Of a stretch of 64,000 nucleotides of DNA, positions 37,110 through 46,735 are shown one piece after another. How positions within the stretch are numbered: position 1 is the stretch's first letter; every line of letters starts with the position of its first letter. A program made the translations under genes and the position numbers. Origin of the DNA: Thiohalophilus sp. (GTDB lineage: Bacteria > Pseudomonadota > Gammaproteobacteria > UBA6429 > Thiohalophilaceae); the NCBI RefSeq assembly GCF_034522235.1, contig NZ_JAXHLN010000003.1, positions 620,001 to 684,000 of the forward strand, in the 5' to 3' direction. Under the pieces are notes generated by a model. The model made no database searches. It worked only from the letters and a program-made list of their open reading frames with translations, and was not told where the DNA came from.

Positions 37110-37324
37110 TAACGCGGAGGGTCGCTCTCGGCATCCTGCCTCCCGCGACACTAGTACGTCCCTGTACGTCGCGCGGAGGCGCGGAGGACACAAAGAAATT
37201 TTGAATGTTGAATTTTTAATTTTGAATTAAATGTAGCTCCGCAATTCAAAATTCAAAACTTAAAATTCAAAATTATAATTATATCTCTGCGGCTCCGCGC
37301 CTCTGCGACCTCCGCGTTATTTTT
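37110..37324. repeat. composite inverted repeat (B outer, D inner) after trpC
   Basis: The left B arm (TAACGCGGAGGGTCGC) is interrupted by a CATCCTGCCTCCCGCGAC/CGTCCCTGTACGTCGC segment, then a family D element (37198-37277) with centre AAATGTAGCTCCGC, then the right arm CTCTGCGGCTCCGCGCCTCT ending TCCGCGTTATTTTT. No ORF. Confidence 0.9.
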
Positions 37325-37347
37325 CCAGAAACCCTGAAAAGTGCTGC

Positions 37348-37986
37348 TCAGCGCGTCCCGAAGACGACAATCGTCTTGCCTTTGACGTAGATCAGTCCCT
37401 GTTCTTCCATGGCCTTGAGCACGCGGCCGACCATTTCGCGGGAGCAGCCGACGATGCGGCCGATTTCCTGGCGGGTGATGCGGATCTGCATGCCGTCGGG
37501 ATGGGTCATGGCATCGGGCTGTTTGCACAGGTCCAGAAGGGTACGGGCGACGCGGCCGGTGACGTCCATGAAGGCCAGGTCGCTGACCTTGCGACTGGTG
37601 TCGCGCAGGCGGGTGGCCATTTGCCGGGCCATGGCAAACAGAATGTCCGGATGGTCCTGGTAAAGCTGGCGGAACTTGGCGTAGCTGATCTCCGCGACCT
37701 CGCAGGTGGTGCGGGCGCGTACCCAGGCGCTGCGGTTGCGCTCTTCGTCGAACAGTCCCATCTCGCCGAAAAAGTCGCCCTTGTTGAGATAGGCGAGGAC
37801 GATTTCCCGCCCCTCTTCATCCTCGATCAGGACAGAGACGGAGCCGTCAACGATGTAATACAGGACTTCCGAGTCGTCTTCCGCATAGATAATGACGCTC
37901 TTGGCCGGATACTGACGCCGATGGCAGTGTTCGAGGAAATGATCCAGCGAGGGGATACCCGTATTTTCAACCTTGGCCTGAACCAT
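37348..37986 (-). CDS. crp: CRP/Vfr-type cAMP receptor protein
   Basis: A 212-residue regulator with an N-terminal cyclic-nucleotide-binding domain ([22 protein letters not shown], with the cAMP contacts GE and RS) and a C-terminal helix-turn-helix ([22 protein letters not shown]). The recognition helix keeps R183, E184 and R188, the residues that read TGTGA in E. coli CRP, so the same operator is expected. It is divergent from the OsmC-like gene, as crp and yhfA are in E. coli and vfr and its neighbour in Pseudomonas. A perfect target-like palindrome lies upstream of copA at 24933. Confidence 0.93.
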   Translation of the reverse strand: MVQAKVENTGIPSLDHFLEHCHRRQYPAKSVIIYAEDDSEVLYYIVDGSVSVLIEDEEGREIVLAYLNKGDFFGEMGLFDEERNRSAWVRARTTCEVAEISYAKFRQLYQDHPDILFAMARQMATRLRDTSRKVSDLAFMDVTGRVARTLLDLCKQPDAMTHPDGMQIRITRQEIGRIVGCSREMVGRVLKAMEEQGLIYVKGKTIVVFGTR

Positions 37987-38199
37987 GCTTTTCCTTATAT
38001 AGTTTGCTGACGTCGGTTGCCGCCTATGTTATACCAATAGTGCCTATTTACAATAGAGGGGGCGGATCGCAGCGTCGAATTGAGAATGCCGTCACCCTGC
38101 GATAGGGGACAATGGCAGCGATGTTGCAACCTGCTTCAGTATAGGAATTTCGGGGCCGATTGCATAGTAAATCAGCATGATTTGGAGGGTAATAGACCG

Positions 38200-38625
38200 A
38201 TGAAGGCACGGATCAAGTGGGTTGAGGAGGCGGCATTTGTTGGCGAGTCGGGCAGTGGCCACGCCGTGGTGATGGACGGGCCGCCGGAGCACGGCGGCCG
38301 CAATCTGGGGATTCGTCCGATGGAAATGCTGCTGCTCGGCATGGGCGGTTGCACCAGTTTCGATGTGGTGAACATCCTGAGAAAATCGCGTCAGTCGATA
38401 ACCGACTGTTATGCTGAGCTGTATGCCGAACGTGCCGAATCCGAACCCAAAGTCTTTACCCACATACACGTGCATTTTGTGATCACCGGCAAGGACCTCA
38501 GTGACAAACATGTCAAACGGGCAGTGGAGCTGTCGGCGGAGAAATATTGTTCCGCCTCGATTATGCTCGCCAATGGCGGCGTCGAGATCAGTCATGATTA
38601 TGAAGTTATCGATGCGGATGATTGA
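38200..38625 (+). CDS. OsmC/YhfA-family protein
   Basis: A 141-residue OsmC-superfamily protein with the two redox cysteines, in GMGGCTSFDVVNIL and SAEKYCSASIML. OsmC proteins reduce organic peroxides; the YhfA branch has no firmly known substrate. GGAGGG lies 10 nt before the ATG at 38200; the longer frame to 38080 has no support. Its divergence from crp is a conserved arrangement (crp-yhfA). Confidence 0.9.
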   Translation: MKARIKWVEEAAFVGESGSGHAVVMDGPPEHGGRNLGIRPMEMLLLGMGGCTSFDVVNILRKSRQSITDCYAELYAERAESEPKVFTHIHVHFVITGKDLSDKHVKRAVELSAEKYCSASIMLANGGVEISHDYEVIDADD

Positions 38626-38775
38626 ATGCGTATACCAACCCCGAATGGAAGTGAATGAAAAGGTCAATAATGCCGTCGGCAAATGAATGCGAAATAACGC
38701 AGTTCCCTATTCCTGACTTATCCCTGGTTGCCTATTATATGCTGAAGCCGGAAGCTGATATTGTGAGTGTCTATC

Positions 38776-40434
38776 ATGGCTGATTTCCCCGGGTTGTTGC
38801 ACAGTTACTATCAGGCCTGGTTTCGTTTTCATCCCGAAACAGCAGTAGATCTCGGCGTTCGCGGATTTGAATCGCAACTGACACCATTTGCCGATGACGA
38901 TATCGGCGCGCTTAACACCCTGAATGAAAAACTGATCGACAGTCTTGACGAGATCGAGACATCCGGATTGACCGCGGCCCAATCCATTGATCGTGAAGTG
39001 ATGTACGGTGCGGCGGTTATCGAGTTATCCGAAACCATCGAGCATGACTGGCGCTATCGGGATCCAGCCCGCTATCTGCCTGTTCATGCCATCTATCAGC
39101 TTACCCTGCACAATCTCAAGTTAAACAAGCAGCATCTGAAACACCGTCTGGAAGCGATTCCGCGGTATTTGCGTAATGCCCAGGCCAATCTGCATAACGA
39201 ACCCGAAGCGATTCCGCCATTGTGGCTGGAGGCGGCGCACACCGAAGCGGTACAGGGGGCGGAGTATCTGCGCAGCCTGCGCAAGCATCCGATCTTTTTA
39301 CAGCATGCATTGAACAGCGAGCTGGAACAGGCGGCACATGCGGTGGATGAATTCGCCCGGTTTATGGAGACGGAACTGCAGCCGCACGCCGCCGGTGACT
39401 TTGCCTGCGGCAAGGCCCGCTTTGAGCGGCTGTTGCGGCATCGCCATGCCCTGCCGGTTTCAGCAGAGCAGTTACATGCCCTGGGTGAGCGGCTTTTCGA
39501 GGAGACCCTGAGCGCCCTGAAACAGGTGACGCATGAGCTGCAGGGTAATGACGATATTCAGCAGCTGACCGACAAGATCCAGGCCCGGCATCCGGACGCG
39601 GCACAGTTGCAGGAAACGTACCGGGAGAACATGCTGGCGGCAAAGACGTTTGTTGCGCAACAGGATCTGGTCAGCTTGCCGGACCAGGAGTCGCTCAAGG
39701 TGATCGAGACGCCACCCTTCCTGCGCCATGAGATTCCGTTTGCCGCCTATCTGGAGCCGCCGTTCAACGATCCCGAGCAACAGGGTTACTATTATGTCAC
39801 GCCGGTTGAGAATGCGGCGTCGCTGGGCGAGCACAACTTCGTCAGCTTGCGGCATACCTGTGTCCACGAAGCCTGGCCCGGTCACCATTTGCAGTTTGTC
39901 ACCGCCAACCGGGGCCGCCGTTCCAGCAGCTTGCCGCGGTTGGTGAATCCGTCTTCCACGTTGTATGAAGGCTGGGCGCTGTATTGTGAACAGCTGATGC
40001 AGGAACAGGGCTTTCTCGACAGCCCCGAGTCCCGTTTTATCCTGCTCAAGGATCGGTTGTGGCGAGCCCTGCGCATCATGCTGGACGTGGAGCTGCATAC
40101 CCGGGGGCTTCCCGTTGAGCGCGCGGCCGAGCGCATGCAGCACTGGCTGGGCTTCACCCGCGCGCAGGCGATGGCGGATCTGGGCTGGTATACCCGCTCA
40201 CCGACGGTGCCCATGGGCTATGCCACCGGCTGGGCGCTGATCAACGCCACCCGTGAGCGCCTGGGGCAACGGGAAAAACCGTTTGACCCGAAATCCTTCC
40301 ACGATCGGCTGCTGTCGGAGGGCTCCATCGCCCTGTCGCATGTGATTCGCGAGCAGTTCGGTCACCCCGTCTGGGACAGCGTACAGCACGATGTCTTTGC
40401 GCCGGGGCAATCCGAGCCCGCGGCGTCGGTCTGA
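38776..40434 (+). CDS. DUF885 family protein, putative zinc peptidase
   Basis: A 552-residue DUF885 protein. It contains HEAWPGHHLQF (about residue 367), the HExxPGHHxQ signature of this family, which resembles a zinc-metallopeptidase site, and a downstream EGWALYCEQLMQE with a possible third ligand. No signal peptide is evident, so it is probably cytoplasmic. Substrate unknown. The ATG at 38776 is chosen over a GTG three codons earlier. It lies between OsmC-like and speD, where many gammaproteobacteria have no such gene. Confidence 0.85.
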   Translation: MADFPGLLHSYYQAWFRFHPETAVDLGVRGFESQLTPFADDDIGALNTLNEKLIDSLDEIETSGLTAAQSIDREVMYGAAVIELSETIEHDWRYRDPARYLPVHAIYQLTLHNLKLNKQHLKHRLEAIPRYLRNAQANLHNEPEAIPPLWLEAAHTEAVQGAEYLRSLRKHPIFLQHALNSELEQAAHAVDEFARFMETELQPHAAGDFACGKARFERLLRHRHALPVSAEQLHALGERLFEETLSALKQVTHELQGNDDIQQLTDKIQARHPDAAQLQETYRENMLAAKTFVAQQDLVSLPDQESLKVIETPPFLRHEIPFAAYLEPPFNDPEQQGYYYVTPVENAASLGEHNFVSLRHTCVHEAWPGHHLQFVTANRGRRSSSLPRLVNPSSTLYEGWALYCEQLMQEQGFLDSPESRFILLKDRLWRALRIMLDVELHTRGLPVERAAERMQHWLGFTRAQAMADLGWYTRSPTVPMGYATGWALINATRERLGQREKPFDPKSFHDRLLSEGSIALSHVIREQFGHPVWDSVQHDVFAPGQSEPAASV

Positions 40435-40582
40435 TTTCCCGGGCTGAATTTCCCACGAATTGGTTGAAATCGACACCCGCAGGCGAGAAGCCTTCGTTTC
40501 GCCGGGTGAAAAAGGCCTGACGCGCCCGGGCGGTTCGTTTAAAATGGCCGATTTTCAGCGCCCGGCCCACCAGGAGAACGCC

Positions 40583-40975
40583 ATGCAACGCCCCGCCGCC
40601 ACTGCCGGATTACGTCATATCGCCCTGTTTGTCCGGGAATTTGCCGCCTGTGAGCAGTTTTATGTCGAACTGCTGGGTATGCGCGTGGAATGGCGCCCGG
40701 ACAGCGGCAATGTCTATCTCACCTCCGGTAACGACAACCTGGCGCTGCATCGCAGCGAAGATGAATTTACCGGGCCGCAGCATCTGGATCACATCGGCTT
40801 CATTCTCGACACCCCCGGGGCAGTGGACGAATGGTATGAATTTTTACGCGCCAATAAGGTGGAGATGCGCACCCGGCCCAAGACCCACCGGGATGGTGCG
40901 CACAGTTTTTATTGTTATGATCCTGATGGCAACGTGGTGCAGATGATCTATCACCCGCCACTGGCGAAAGCGTAA
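40583..40975 (+). CDS. VOC superfamily (glyoxalase-like) protein
   Basis: A 130-residue single-domain VOC protein: [20 protein letters not shown] at the start, DHIGFILD in the middle and [18 protein letters not shown] at the end, with His and Glu positions that could bind a metal. Such proteins are isomerases, dioxygenases or resistance proteins; the substrate cannot be told. CAGGAG 10 nt before the ATG at 40583 selects this start over a longer frame at 40460. It lies 14 bp before speD. Confidence 0.85.
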   Translation: MQRPAATAGLRHIALFVREFAACEQFYVELLGMRVEWRPDSGNVYLTSGNDNLALHRSEDEFTGPQHLDHIGFILDTPGAVDEWYEFLRANKVEMRTRPKTHRDGAHSFYCYDPDGNVVQMIYHPPLAKA

Positions 40976-40989
40976 CGAGAGGCAGGCTG

Positions 40990-41808
40990 TTGGATAAAAA
41001 GCACAGCAGAAAGATTCGTCTGATGGGGTTCAATAACCTCACCAAGACGCTGAGTTTCAATATCTACGACGTCAACTACGCCGATACCGCCGAGCAGCAA
41101 GCGGCCTATATCGAGTATATCGACGAGGAGTACAATGCCGAGCGTCTGACCAATATTCTTACCGAAGTGAGCAACATCATCGGCGCCAATGTCCTCAATG
41201 TCGCACGCCAGGACTACGAGCCCATGGGCGCCAGCGTGACCATGTTGATCTCCGAAGAGCCGATCATCCCCGAAGAGGAGCTCGATACCAACGCCGCGCC
41301 CGGTCCGCTACCCGAATCGGTAGTGGGCCACCTGGATAAAAGCCACATCACCGTGCACACCTACCCGGAAAGTCACCCGGATAACGGCATCAGCACCTTT
41401 CGCGCCGATATCGATGTCTCCACCTGCGGGCGCATTTCACCCCTGCGCGCCCTGAACTACCTGATTCACAGCTTCGAGTCGGACATCGTGATCATGGACT
41501 ACCGCGTGCGCGGCTTCACCCGCGATGTGCGAGGTAAGAAGCATTACATCGATCACAAGATCAACTCGATCCAGAACTTCCTGGCCAAAGACACCAAGAA
41601 CCTCTACCAGATGGTGGACGTCAACATGTACCAGGAAAATATCTTTCACACCAAGATGATCCTCAAGGAATTCGACCTGGACAACTACCTGTTCGACGTC
41701 AACGCTAAAGACCTGCCCGAAAACAAACGCAAACAGCTGCACCAGCGCCTGCAAAAAGAGATGCTGGAAATCTTTTACGCCCAGAACATGCCGAAACTCT
41801 CAAAATAA
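40990..41808 (+). CDS. speD: S-adenosylmethionine decarboxylase proenzyme (E. coli type)
   Basis: Makes decarboxylated SAM, the aminopropyl donor for spermidine. The 272-residue class 1 proenzyme self-cleaves at Lys117-Ser118 ([12 protein letters not shown]), turning the serine into the pyruvoyl cofactor. The start region [20 protein letters not shown] and [26 protein letters not shown] is nearly canonical. The start codon is TTG at 40990 with GAGAGGCAGG upstream; the first ATG (41023) would remove conserved residues. The stop TAA is followed without a gap by a family A repeat. Confidence 0.94.
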   Translation: MDKKHSRKIRLMGFNNLTKTLSFNIYDVNYADTAEQQAAYIEYIDEEYNAERLTNILTEVSNIIGANVLNVARQDYEPMGASVTMLISEEPIIPEEELDTNAAPGPLPESVVGHLDKSHITVHTYPESHPDNGISTFRADIDVSTCGRISPLRALNYLIHSFESDIVIMDYRVRGFTRDVRGKKHYIDHKINSIQNFLAKDTKNLYQMVDVNMYQENIFHTKMILKEFDLDNYLFDVNAKDLPENKRKQLHQRLQKEMLEIFYAQNMPKLSK

Positions 41809-42180
41809 CAGGGCCGAGGGACGAGTAACGAGTGACGAGGAAAAATCCTCACCACCAAGACACGAAGACACCAAGAATTAAAAACAAACTTTGTGTCTTG
41901 ATGGTTTGTTTCTTCGGAGCGTCTCCGGTGCGATATACCGTGTAGCTCGATAGACCGTCGCGGCTGAAAGCCCATCCCACAATGGCAAAACAGGCCCTTA
42001 TTTTGTGGGAGGCGATTACATCGGCGACCGATCATGCGGGATAGACAAACCCGTCGCGGCGAAGCCGCTCCTGGCGACCTACGGACGCGGTTACGAGGTA
42101 CGAGGAAAAACGCTCATCACCAGGGCACTAGGACACAAAGTTTTTATTCTTGGTGTCTTCGTGTCTTGGTGGTTTATCTC
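41809..42180. repeat. composite repeat block between speD and coq7
   Basis: A family A left arm (CAGGGCCGAGGGACGAG) starts at the base after the speD stop. A family C hairpin (41850-41912), a REP-like segment with GCTCCTGGCGACCTACG, a second A-type arm (42091-42108) and another C hairpin (42115-42177) follow. No ORF. Confidence 0.85.
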
Positions 42181-42825
42181 TTAGATCCAATAAGCCGTTC
42201 GGGTCATGATCTTCGAGGTCAGCCGCATGAGCTTTTTGACGGGGAAGGGCAGTTCGGCGCCGCCGGCCTGCAGGGCGGTGGTGGCATGGTGGCCTTCGTC
42301 TTCTTTCATCTGCGCCAAGATGGCGCGGGATTTGGCGTCGCGCTCATCCAGTTGCGCCAGATGGCTGTCGAGATGCCGCACCACCTGGTGTTCGGTCTCG
42401 GCGACGAAACCGAGGCTCCATTTGTCGCCGGCGATCCCGGCCAGCGCGCCGATGCTCACCGAGCCGGCATACCACAGCGGGTTGAGATAACTCTTGTGCC
42501 CGCCCAGCTGGTTGATGCGTGATTCGCACCAGGCCAGGTGGTCGTTTTCCTCCAGCGCGGCGCGCTCCATTTTCTCACGCACGTCCGGTAAACGCGCGGT
42601 CAGCGCCTGGCCCTGATACAGTCCCTGGGCCGAGACCTCGCCGGCGTGATTGATCCGCATCAGCCGCGCCGCCAGAGCCTTCTGCTCTTCATCCAGCGCC
42701 GCCTCCTCGACCGCCCCGGCGGGGTTCGGCCGCTCGGTCACCATCGGCCTGCCCACCAGTGTGCGCAGGCCGAGATCGACGTTCATCAGCAGGTGATCGA
42801 CGGGGCTGTAGTGACGTTGTTCCAT
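42181..42825 (-). CDS. coq7: Coq7-type demethoxyubiquinone hydroxylase
   Basis: The 214-residue di-iron hydroxylase of ubiquinone synthesis has two ExxH metal-binding repeats: LMRINHAGEVSAQGLYQGQA, EENDHLAWCE, and then ETEHQVVRHLDSHL with KEDEGHHATTA. The ATG at 42825 (MEQRHYSPVDHLL) gives the normal family start; upstream ATGs lie in or next to a repeat element and would add unconserved residues. No clear ribosome-binding site precedes it. Adjacency to speD and crp matches Pseudomonas. Confidence 0.92.
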   Translation of the reverse strand: MEQRHYSPVDHLLMNVDLGLRTLVGRPMVTERPNPAGAVEEAALDEEQKALAARLMRINHAGEVSAQGLYQGQALTARLPDVREKMERAALEENDHLAWCESRINQLGGHKSYLNPLWYAGSVSIGALAGIAGDKWSLGFVAETEHQVVRHLDSHLAQLDERDAKSRAILAQMKEDEGHHATTALQAGGAELPFPVKKLMRLTSKIMTRTAYWI

Positions 42826-42888
42826 AAAATAACGATACCCGAGACCGGTTAAGGCTGCAAGCTGGCGTGTTCTTACCGGGTTACTCAT

Positions 42889-42999
42889 TAAAACGCGGAG
42901 GGCGCGGAGAACGCAAAATAATTCTGAATTTTGAATGTTAAATGATGAATTAAACGTGGCTGCGCAATTCAAAATTCAAAACTTAAAATTCAACATTAA
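42889..42999. repeat. family B left arm with nested family D inverted repeat
   Basis: AAAACGCGGAGGGCGCGGAG leads into GAATTTTGAATGTTAAATG facing CAATTCAAAATTCAAAAC, with centre ACGTGGCTGCGC. The last bases overlap the stop codon of the next gene. Confidence 0.85.
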
Positions 43000-43514
43000 A
43001 AATAATACCCCAGGGTGATGTAATTGATGCCGAACTCCTCCTCGTCACTCATCATGCTGTACTCCAGCTCCCAGTAGTTTCCGCTCTCCAGCGGGTAGCC
43101 GTAACCGACGCCCCAGCTCAGGCCGCTGCCCTCGCGGAATTCGCTCTCGCCGCCGCGGTCGTAACGTACCTGCCAGTCGATGTAACCGGCCTTGAGTTTG
43201 AAATAGTGGTTCCGGCCGAGGTGCAGGACGCTGTACAGGGCGTGGCTGTCCATCTCCCAGTCCTCGAGCGCGGTGGTGGTTTCCCCTTCGATCGCCGAGG
43301 TGCTGATCTCCAGTTGCAGTCCCAGGGCGGCCGAGTCGCCACGTAACAGCTTGCCGCCGACGGTCAGGCCGACATTTAACGTCGGTTCATAGGCGGGATC
43401 CTCGTGTCCCAGGATCCCGACCTTGACCGCAAAGTGATCCTTGTCCCGCGCTGTCGCCGGGGTGGCAGCGGCCAGTAACAATAAAAGCCAGGACAGTTGT
43501 TTCAAGACGTTCAT
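42996..43514 (-). CDS. small outer-membrane beta-barrel-like protein
   Basis: I recognise no named family. The 172-residue product has a signal peptide (LLLLLAAATPATARDK) and alternating beta-strand segments ending GINYITLGYYF with a terminal phenylalanine, the usual outer-membrane insertion signal. It is therefore probably a small beta-barrel. Its ATG overlaps the stop of the GlcF-like gene by 4 nt, so it is cotranslated with that gene. Its own stop lies at the border of a repeat element. Confidence 0.65.
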   Translation of the reverse strand: MNVLKQLSWLLLLLAAATPATARDKDHFAVKVGILGHEDPAYEPTLNVGLTVGGKLLRGDSAALGLQLEISTSAIEGETTTALEDWEMDSHALYSVLHLGRNHYFKLKAGYIDWQVRYDRGGESEFREGSGLSWGVGYGYPLESGNYWELEYSMMSDEEEFGINYITLGYYF

Positions 43515-44743
43515 GGGGTGCGCTCGATATATTCGCGTAGCAGGGTCAGGGGATGCATCACGCTCCGTCTGTCATGCTGTGCGATTAAACCCGATTGCAG
43601 GTGCAGGGCACAACCGATGTTGGTGGTCACAACCCGATCCGGCTGCTGCTGAACGATCCCGTCCAGCTTGCGCTGACGCAATTGATCGGCGAAGGCGGGA
43701 TGGCGCAGCAGGTAACTGCCGGCCGCGCCGCAGCAGGTGGCGTTGTCGGCCAGGGGGATGACTGTCAGCCCCGGGATACGTTGCAACAGAAGATAGCTGT
43801 CATCGCTGTTGCGCAACACATTCCGGGCGCTACAGGGTTCATGCACGGCCACGGTTTCCTTTCCGCCGCGCAGCTGCAGCGTGTCAGGCCAGGGCTGCCC
43901 GGCAATAAAACTGACCGCATCGGCGACCGGCGGGGTCAATTGCGAGTCCTGTAACTGGATCGCACAGCCGGTGGCCGTAGCAATCACCGCCTCGACGGGT
44001 TCGGCAAAGGTGCCGCGATTCTGCGCCGCCAGCGCGTCGGCCCGATCATGTTGTCCACTGTGCGCATGCAGGGCGCCGCAGCACTGCTGGGCGGGGGGAA
44101 TGAGCACCTCGTAGCCCAGATGGCGCAGGACCTCGAGGGTGTCGTTCAGCGTGGTGTGATCGGCCGCCGCGCTGATGCAACCGGTGAACAGCGCCACCTG
44201 ACCCCGGCGGGTGCCGTAGGCCGGATAGCGCGGCGCAAAAGGGCGCGGCCAGGGCAGCGGCGGCAGGGTCAGGCCGCGTCGCAGCCAGGGCGATAACCGG
44301 CCCAGCCCCAGCCGGCGGGCCAGCCCCGTCAGCCCGCTGCGCTGGGCCAGCACAATGAAGCGGCCAAGCCGACGCAGCCAGCGCGGGCGGGTCACCAGCG
44401 CCAGTCCCAGCCGGGCCGCCCGGGTGGGTCGGCGATCCTGTTCCAGCAGCTGCTGGCCCAGATCGAACAGTCGCCCGTATTGCACCCCGGACGGGCAGAC
44501 CCGCTCGCAGCGGCGGCACAGCAGGCAGTGATCGATGTGCTCGCGCAACTTCGGCCCGGCGTCGAGCTGGCCATTGGCCAGCGCCTGCAACAGGGCAATG
44601 CGCCCCCGCGGCGACTCGTTCTCGGTCAGATCGGCCTGGTAAGTGGGACAGTGAGGCAGGCACAGCCCGCATTTGACGCACTGCTCGGCCAGCTGATTGA
44701 TCTGTCGGGAAAGAGGCAAGGGCTTGGAACCGTCGGGCTGCAT
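43511..44743 (-). CDS. glcF: GlcF-like glycolate oxidase iron-sulfur subunit
   Basis: A 410-residue protein with two 4Fe-4S ferredoxin motifs (CVKCGLCLPHCP near residue 19 and CLLCRRCERVCP near 72) and two C-terminal CCG domains (QQCCGALHAHSG, ATCCGAAGSY). This is the layout of GlcF, the electron-transfer subunit of glycolate oxidase. The GlcD and GlcE partners are not adjacent, so a lactate- or glycerol-type oxidoreductase is also possible. With gph at 31534 it could complete disposal of RuBisCO-derived glycolate. The start lacks an obvious strong ribosome-binding site. Confidence 0.82.
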   Translation of the reverse strand: MQPDGSKPLPLSRQINQLAEQCVKCGLCLPHCPTYQADLTENESPRGRIALLQALANGQLDAGPKLREHIDHCLLCRRCERVCPSGVQYGRLFDLGQQLLEQDRRPTRAARLGLALVTRPRWLRRLGRFIVLAQRSGLTGLARRLGLGRLSPWLRRGLTLPPLPWPRPFAPRYPAYGTRRGQVALFTGCISAAADHTTLNDTLEVLRHLGYEVLIPPAQQCCGALHAHSGQHDRADALAAQNRGTFAEPVEAVIATATGCAIQLQDSQLTPPVADAVSFIAGQPWPDTLQLRGGKETVAVHEPCSARNVLRNSDDSYLLLQRIPGLTVIPLADNATCCGAAGSYLLRHPAFADQLRQRKLDGIVQQQPDRVVTTNIGCALHLQSGLIAQHDRRSVMHPLTLLREYIERTP

Positions 44744-45140
44744 TGTTCGGCAAGTCTACCCTGTTCCGCCATCCGGTTTCAGCCCGATGTATGACATAAT
44801 CTCGAATAAGAGGGACGAGTTACGAGGGACGAGGAAAAATACCGTACACCGAAGGCTGTAGGAGCGCCTCCGGCGCGATAGGCCATACCGCGCGGAGAGA
44901 TCGATCGCGGCGCAGCCGCTCCTACAATGCAGGGGCTCGAGGATTTTGATTTACCGCGTCACTCGCCACTCGTACCTCGTACCTGCGTCCGGAGGACGCC
45001 GGTGGGAGGGGCTTTCAGCCGCGACAGTCTATCGGGCTGCACGACCTGTCCGCGCCGGAGGCGCTCCCGCAGTTTCCGGTTATGACGCTTTTCCTCGTCC
45101 CTCGTAACTCGTCCCGCGGCCCTGAGTACAGGAGTGGTTT
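44744..45140. repeat. composite repeat block: A arms with nested REP pairs
   Basis: A left arm GAGGGACGAGTTACGAGGG at 44810, a REP pair GTAGGAGCGCC...GCCGCTCCTAC (44870-44930), an A-type right arm (44960-44985), a second REP-like pair (45003-45081) and a final right arm CCTCGTCCCTCGTAACTCG ending GGCCCTG at 45124. No ORF. The same A-REP-A order recurs at 46753-46937 and 51508-51600. Confidence 0.85.
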
Positions 45141-45449
45141 ATGTCCTTTTACAAGCACCATGTCTTTTTCTGCGTCAACCAGCGCGAGGAAGGAGAAACC
45201 TGCTGTAACAATTTCGGTGCCCAGCGCCTGCGCGACTACGCCAAGCAGCGGCTCAAGGACCTCAATCTGCACGGCCAGGGGCAGATGCGCATCAACACCG
45301 CCGGCTGCCTGGACCGCTGCGAGGAAGGCCCGGTGATCGTCGTCTACCCCGACGAGACCTGGTACACCTACGTCGACGAGGAAGACATCGACGAGATCAT
45401 CGAGGAACATCTGCTTAACGGCAGAATTGTTGATCGGTTAAAGATATAG
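45141..45449 (+). CDS. thioredoxin-like (2Fe-2S) ferredoxin
   Basis: A 102-residue ferredoxin of the thioredoxin-like [2Fe-2S] type: CVNQREEGETCCNNFG early and NTAGCLDRCEEGP later supply the cysteines. It is an electron carrier in the cytoplasm; its partner is unknown. The ATG follows an AGGAG site 10 nt upstream. The last 39 bp of the gene and 16 bp beyond reappear at 45904-45958 as a direct repeat. Confidence 0.9.
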   Translation: MSFYKHHVFFCVNQREEGETCCNNFGAQRLRDYAKQRLKDLNLHGQGQMRINTAGCLDRCEEGPVIVVYPDETWYTYVDEEDIDEIIEEHLLNGRIVDRLKI

Positions 45450-46108
45450 AAAGAAAGTTGGCAGTTGGCAGTTGGCAGTTGGTAGATGGCAGATGGCAGA
45501 TGGCAGATGGCAGATGGCAGGATGATGGTCCTTGTGGGAGCGCCCCGCGGGCGCGATTGTCGAAGCCGACACTGTCGTAGCTGGCACCGTCGCGGTCGAA
45601 GTCACTCCCGGCATCCTGCCTCCCGTGACAGAGCCCACCCCGTGAGCAACGCGAGTGTTTTGGGTGTTAGCACTTCCCTGTGCGTCGCCCGCTCCCACGT
45701 CGCCCTTCGGGCGCAGTTACGAGGTACGAGGGACGAGGAAAACCACCTTGCGCAGAAAGCTGTAGGAGCGCCCCGCGGGCGCGATTGTCGAAGTCGACAC
45801 TGTCGTAGCTGGCACCGTCGCGGTCGAAGTCACTCCCGGCATCCTGCCTCCCGTGACATTAGAAAAATGCCCGATACCGCTGCGTTATATCGGGCCTACC
45901 TGGCTGCTTAACGGCAGAGTTGTTGATCGGTTAAAGATATAGAAAGAAAGTTGGCAGTCGGAAGTCGTGAATATTGAACCACGAAGGCGCGAAGACACGA
46001 AGGATAATGTTTACTTCGAGGCTTCGTGACTTCGTGGTGAAGGTTTTCCTCGTCACTCGTCACTCGTCACTCGGCCCTCGTCACTGCCCGAAGGGACAAG
46101 GATATTTA
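45450..46108. repeat. repeat block with duplicated ferredoxin 3' end
   Basis: Contents in order: heptamers of GTTGGCA and GATGGCA type (45457-45522); two 98-bp near-identical REP blocks (45532-45630 and 45759-45857) headed GTGGGAGCGCC and GTAGGAGCGCC; a copy of the ferredoxin 3' end (45904-45958); a family C hairpin (45978-46043); and an A right arm (46047-46085). No gene is seen. Confidence 0.85.
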
Positions 46109-46735
46109 ATGAGTCAAAATCAGTTAATTGAAGGTCCAGCCGGAAAGCTGGAAATGAAGGTTGAGAAACCCGACAACCCGGCACAGCAGGCCCCGGTGGC
46201 GGTGCTGTGTCATCCCCACCCGCTGCACGGCGGCAGCCTGACCAACAAGGTGGTGCATATTCTGGCCGCGACCATGAACAAGTTGGGCGCGACGGCGGTG
46301 CGTTTTAACTTCCGCGGCGTGAGCCGCTCCGAGGGCGAGTTCGACAACATGGTCGGCGAGCTGGATGACTTGCGCGCGGTGGTCGAGTGGGTGCGGGAAC
46401 AGTACCCCGACGCCCCGCTGTGGCTGGGGGGCTTCTCCTTCGGCGCGCAGGTGGCGCTCAAGATGCACGCGCGGGTCGGGGCCGAGCGGCTGCTGGTCGC
46501 GGCGCCGCCCCTGTCGCTCTACGGTACCGATGACCTGCCCGAGATCGCGATCCCCTGGCTGGTGATCCAGGGCAGCGAGGACGAGGTCATCGACGCCCAC
46601 CAGGTCCGCGACTGGGTCGCCCGCCAGACCGCCAACCCGCCGCAGCTCATCTGGCTCGACGGGGCCGGCCACTTCTTTCACGGGCGATTGAATGAGGTGC
46701 GCGAGGCGGTAATTGAGGAATGGTCAAGGATGTAG
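46109..46735 (+). CDS. alpha/beta hydrolase
   Basis: The 208-residue hydrolase shows the nucleophile elbow GGFSFGAQVAL (GxSxG), an oxyanion region CHPHPLHGGSLTNKVVHILA, FNFRGVSRSEGEFD, the acid in QGSEDEVIDAHQV and the histidine in LDGAGHFFHGRL. It belongs to the DUF/COG2945-type small hydrolases common in proteobacteria; substrate unknown. The ATG at 46109 follows AAGGATATTTA. Repeat arms on both sides belong to neighbouring elements facing away from it. Confidence 0.85.
   Translation: MSQNQLIEGPAGKLEMKVEKPDNPAQQAPVAVLCHPHPLHGGSLTNKVVHILAATMNKLGATAVRFNFRGVSRSEGEFDNMVGELDDLRAVVEWVREQYPDAPLWLGGFSFGAQVALKMHARVGAERLLVAAPPLSLYGTDDLPEIAIPWLVIQGSEDEVIDAHQVRDWVARQTANPPQLIWLDGAGHFFHGRLNEVREAVIEEWSRM

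Noticed and set aside
42826-42972. N-terminal extension of coq7
   Set aside because: The added residues are partly translated repeat sequence and the family start matches the ATG at 42825.
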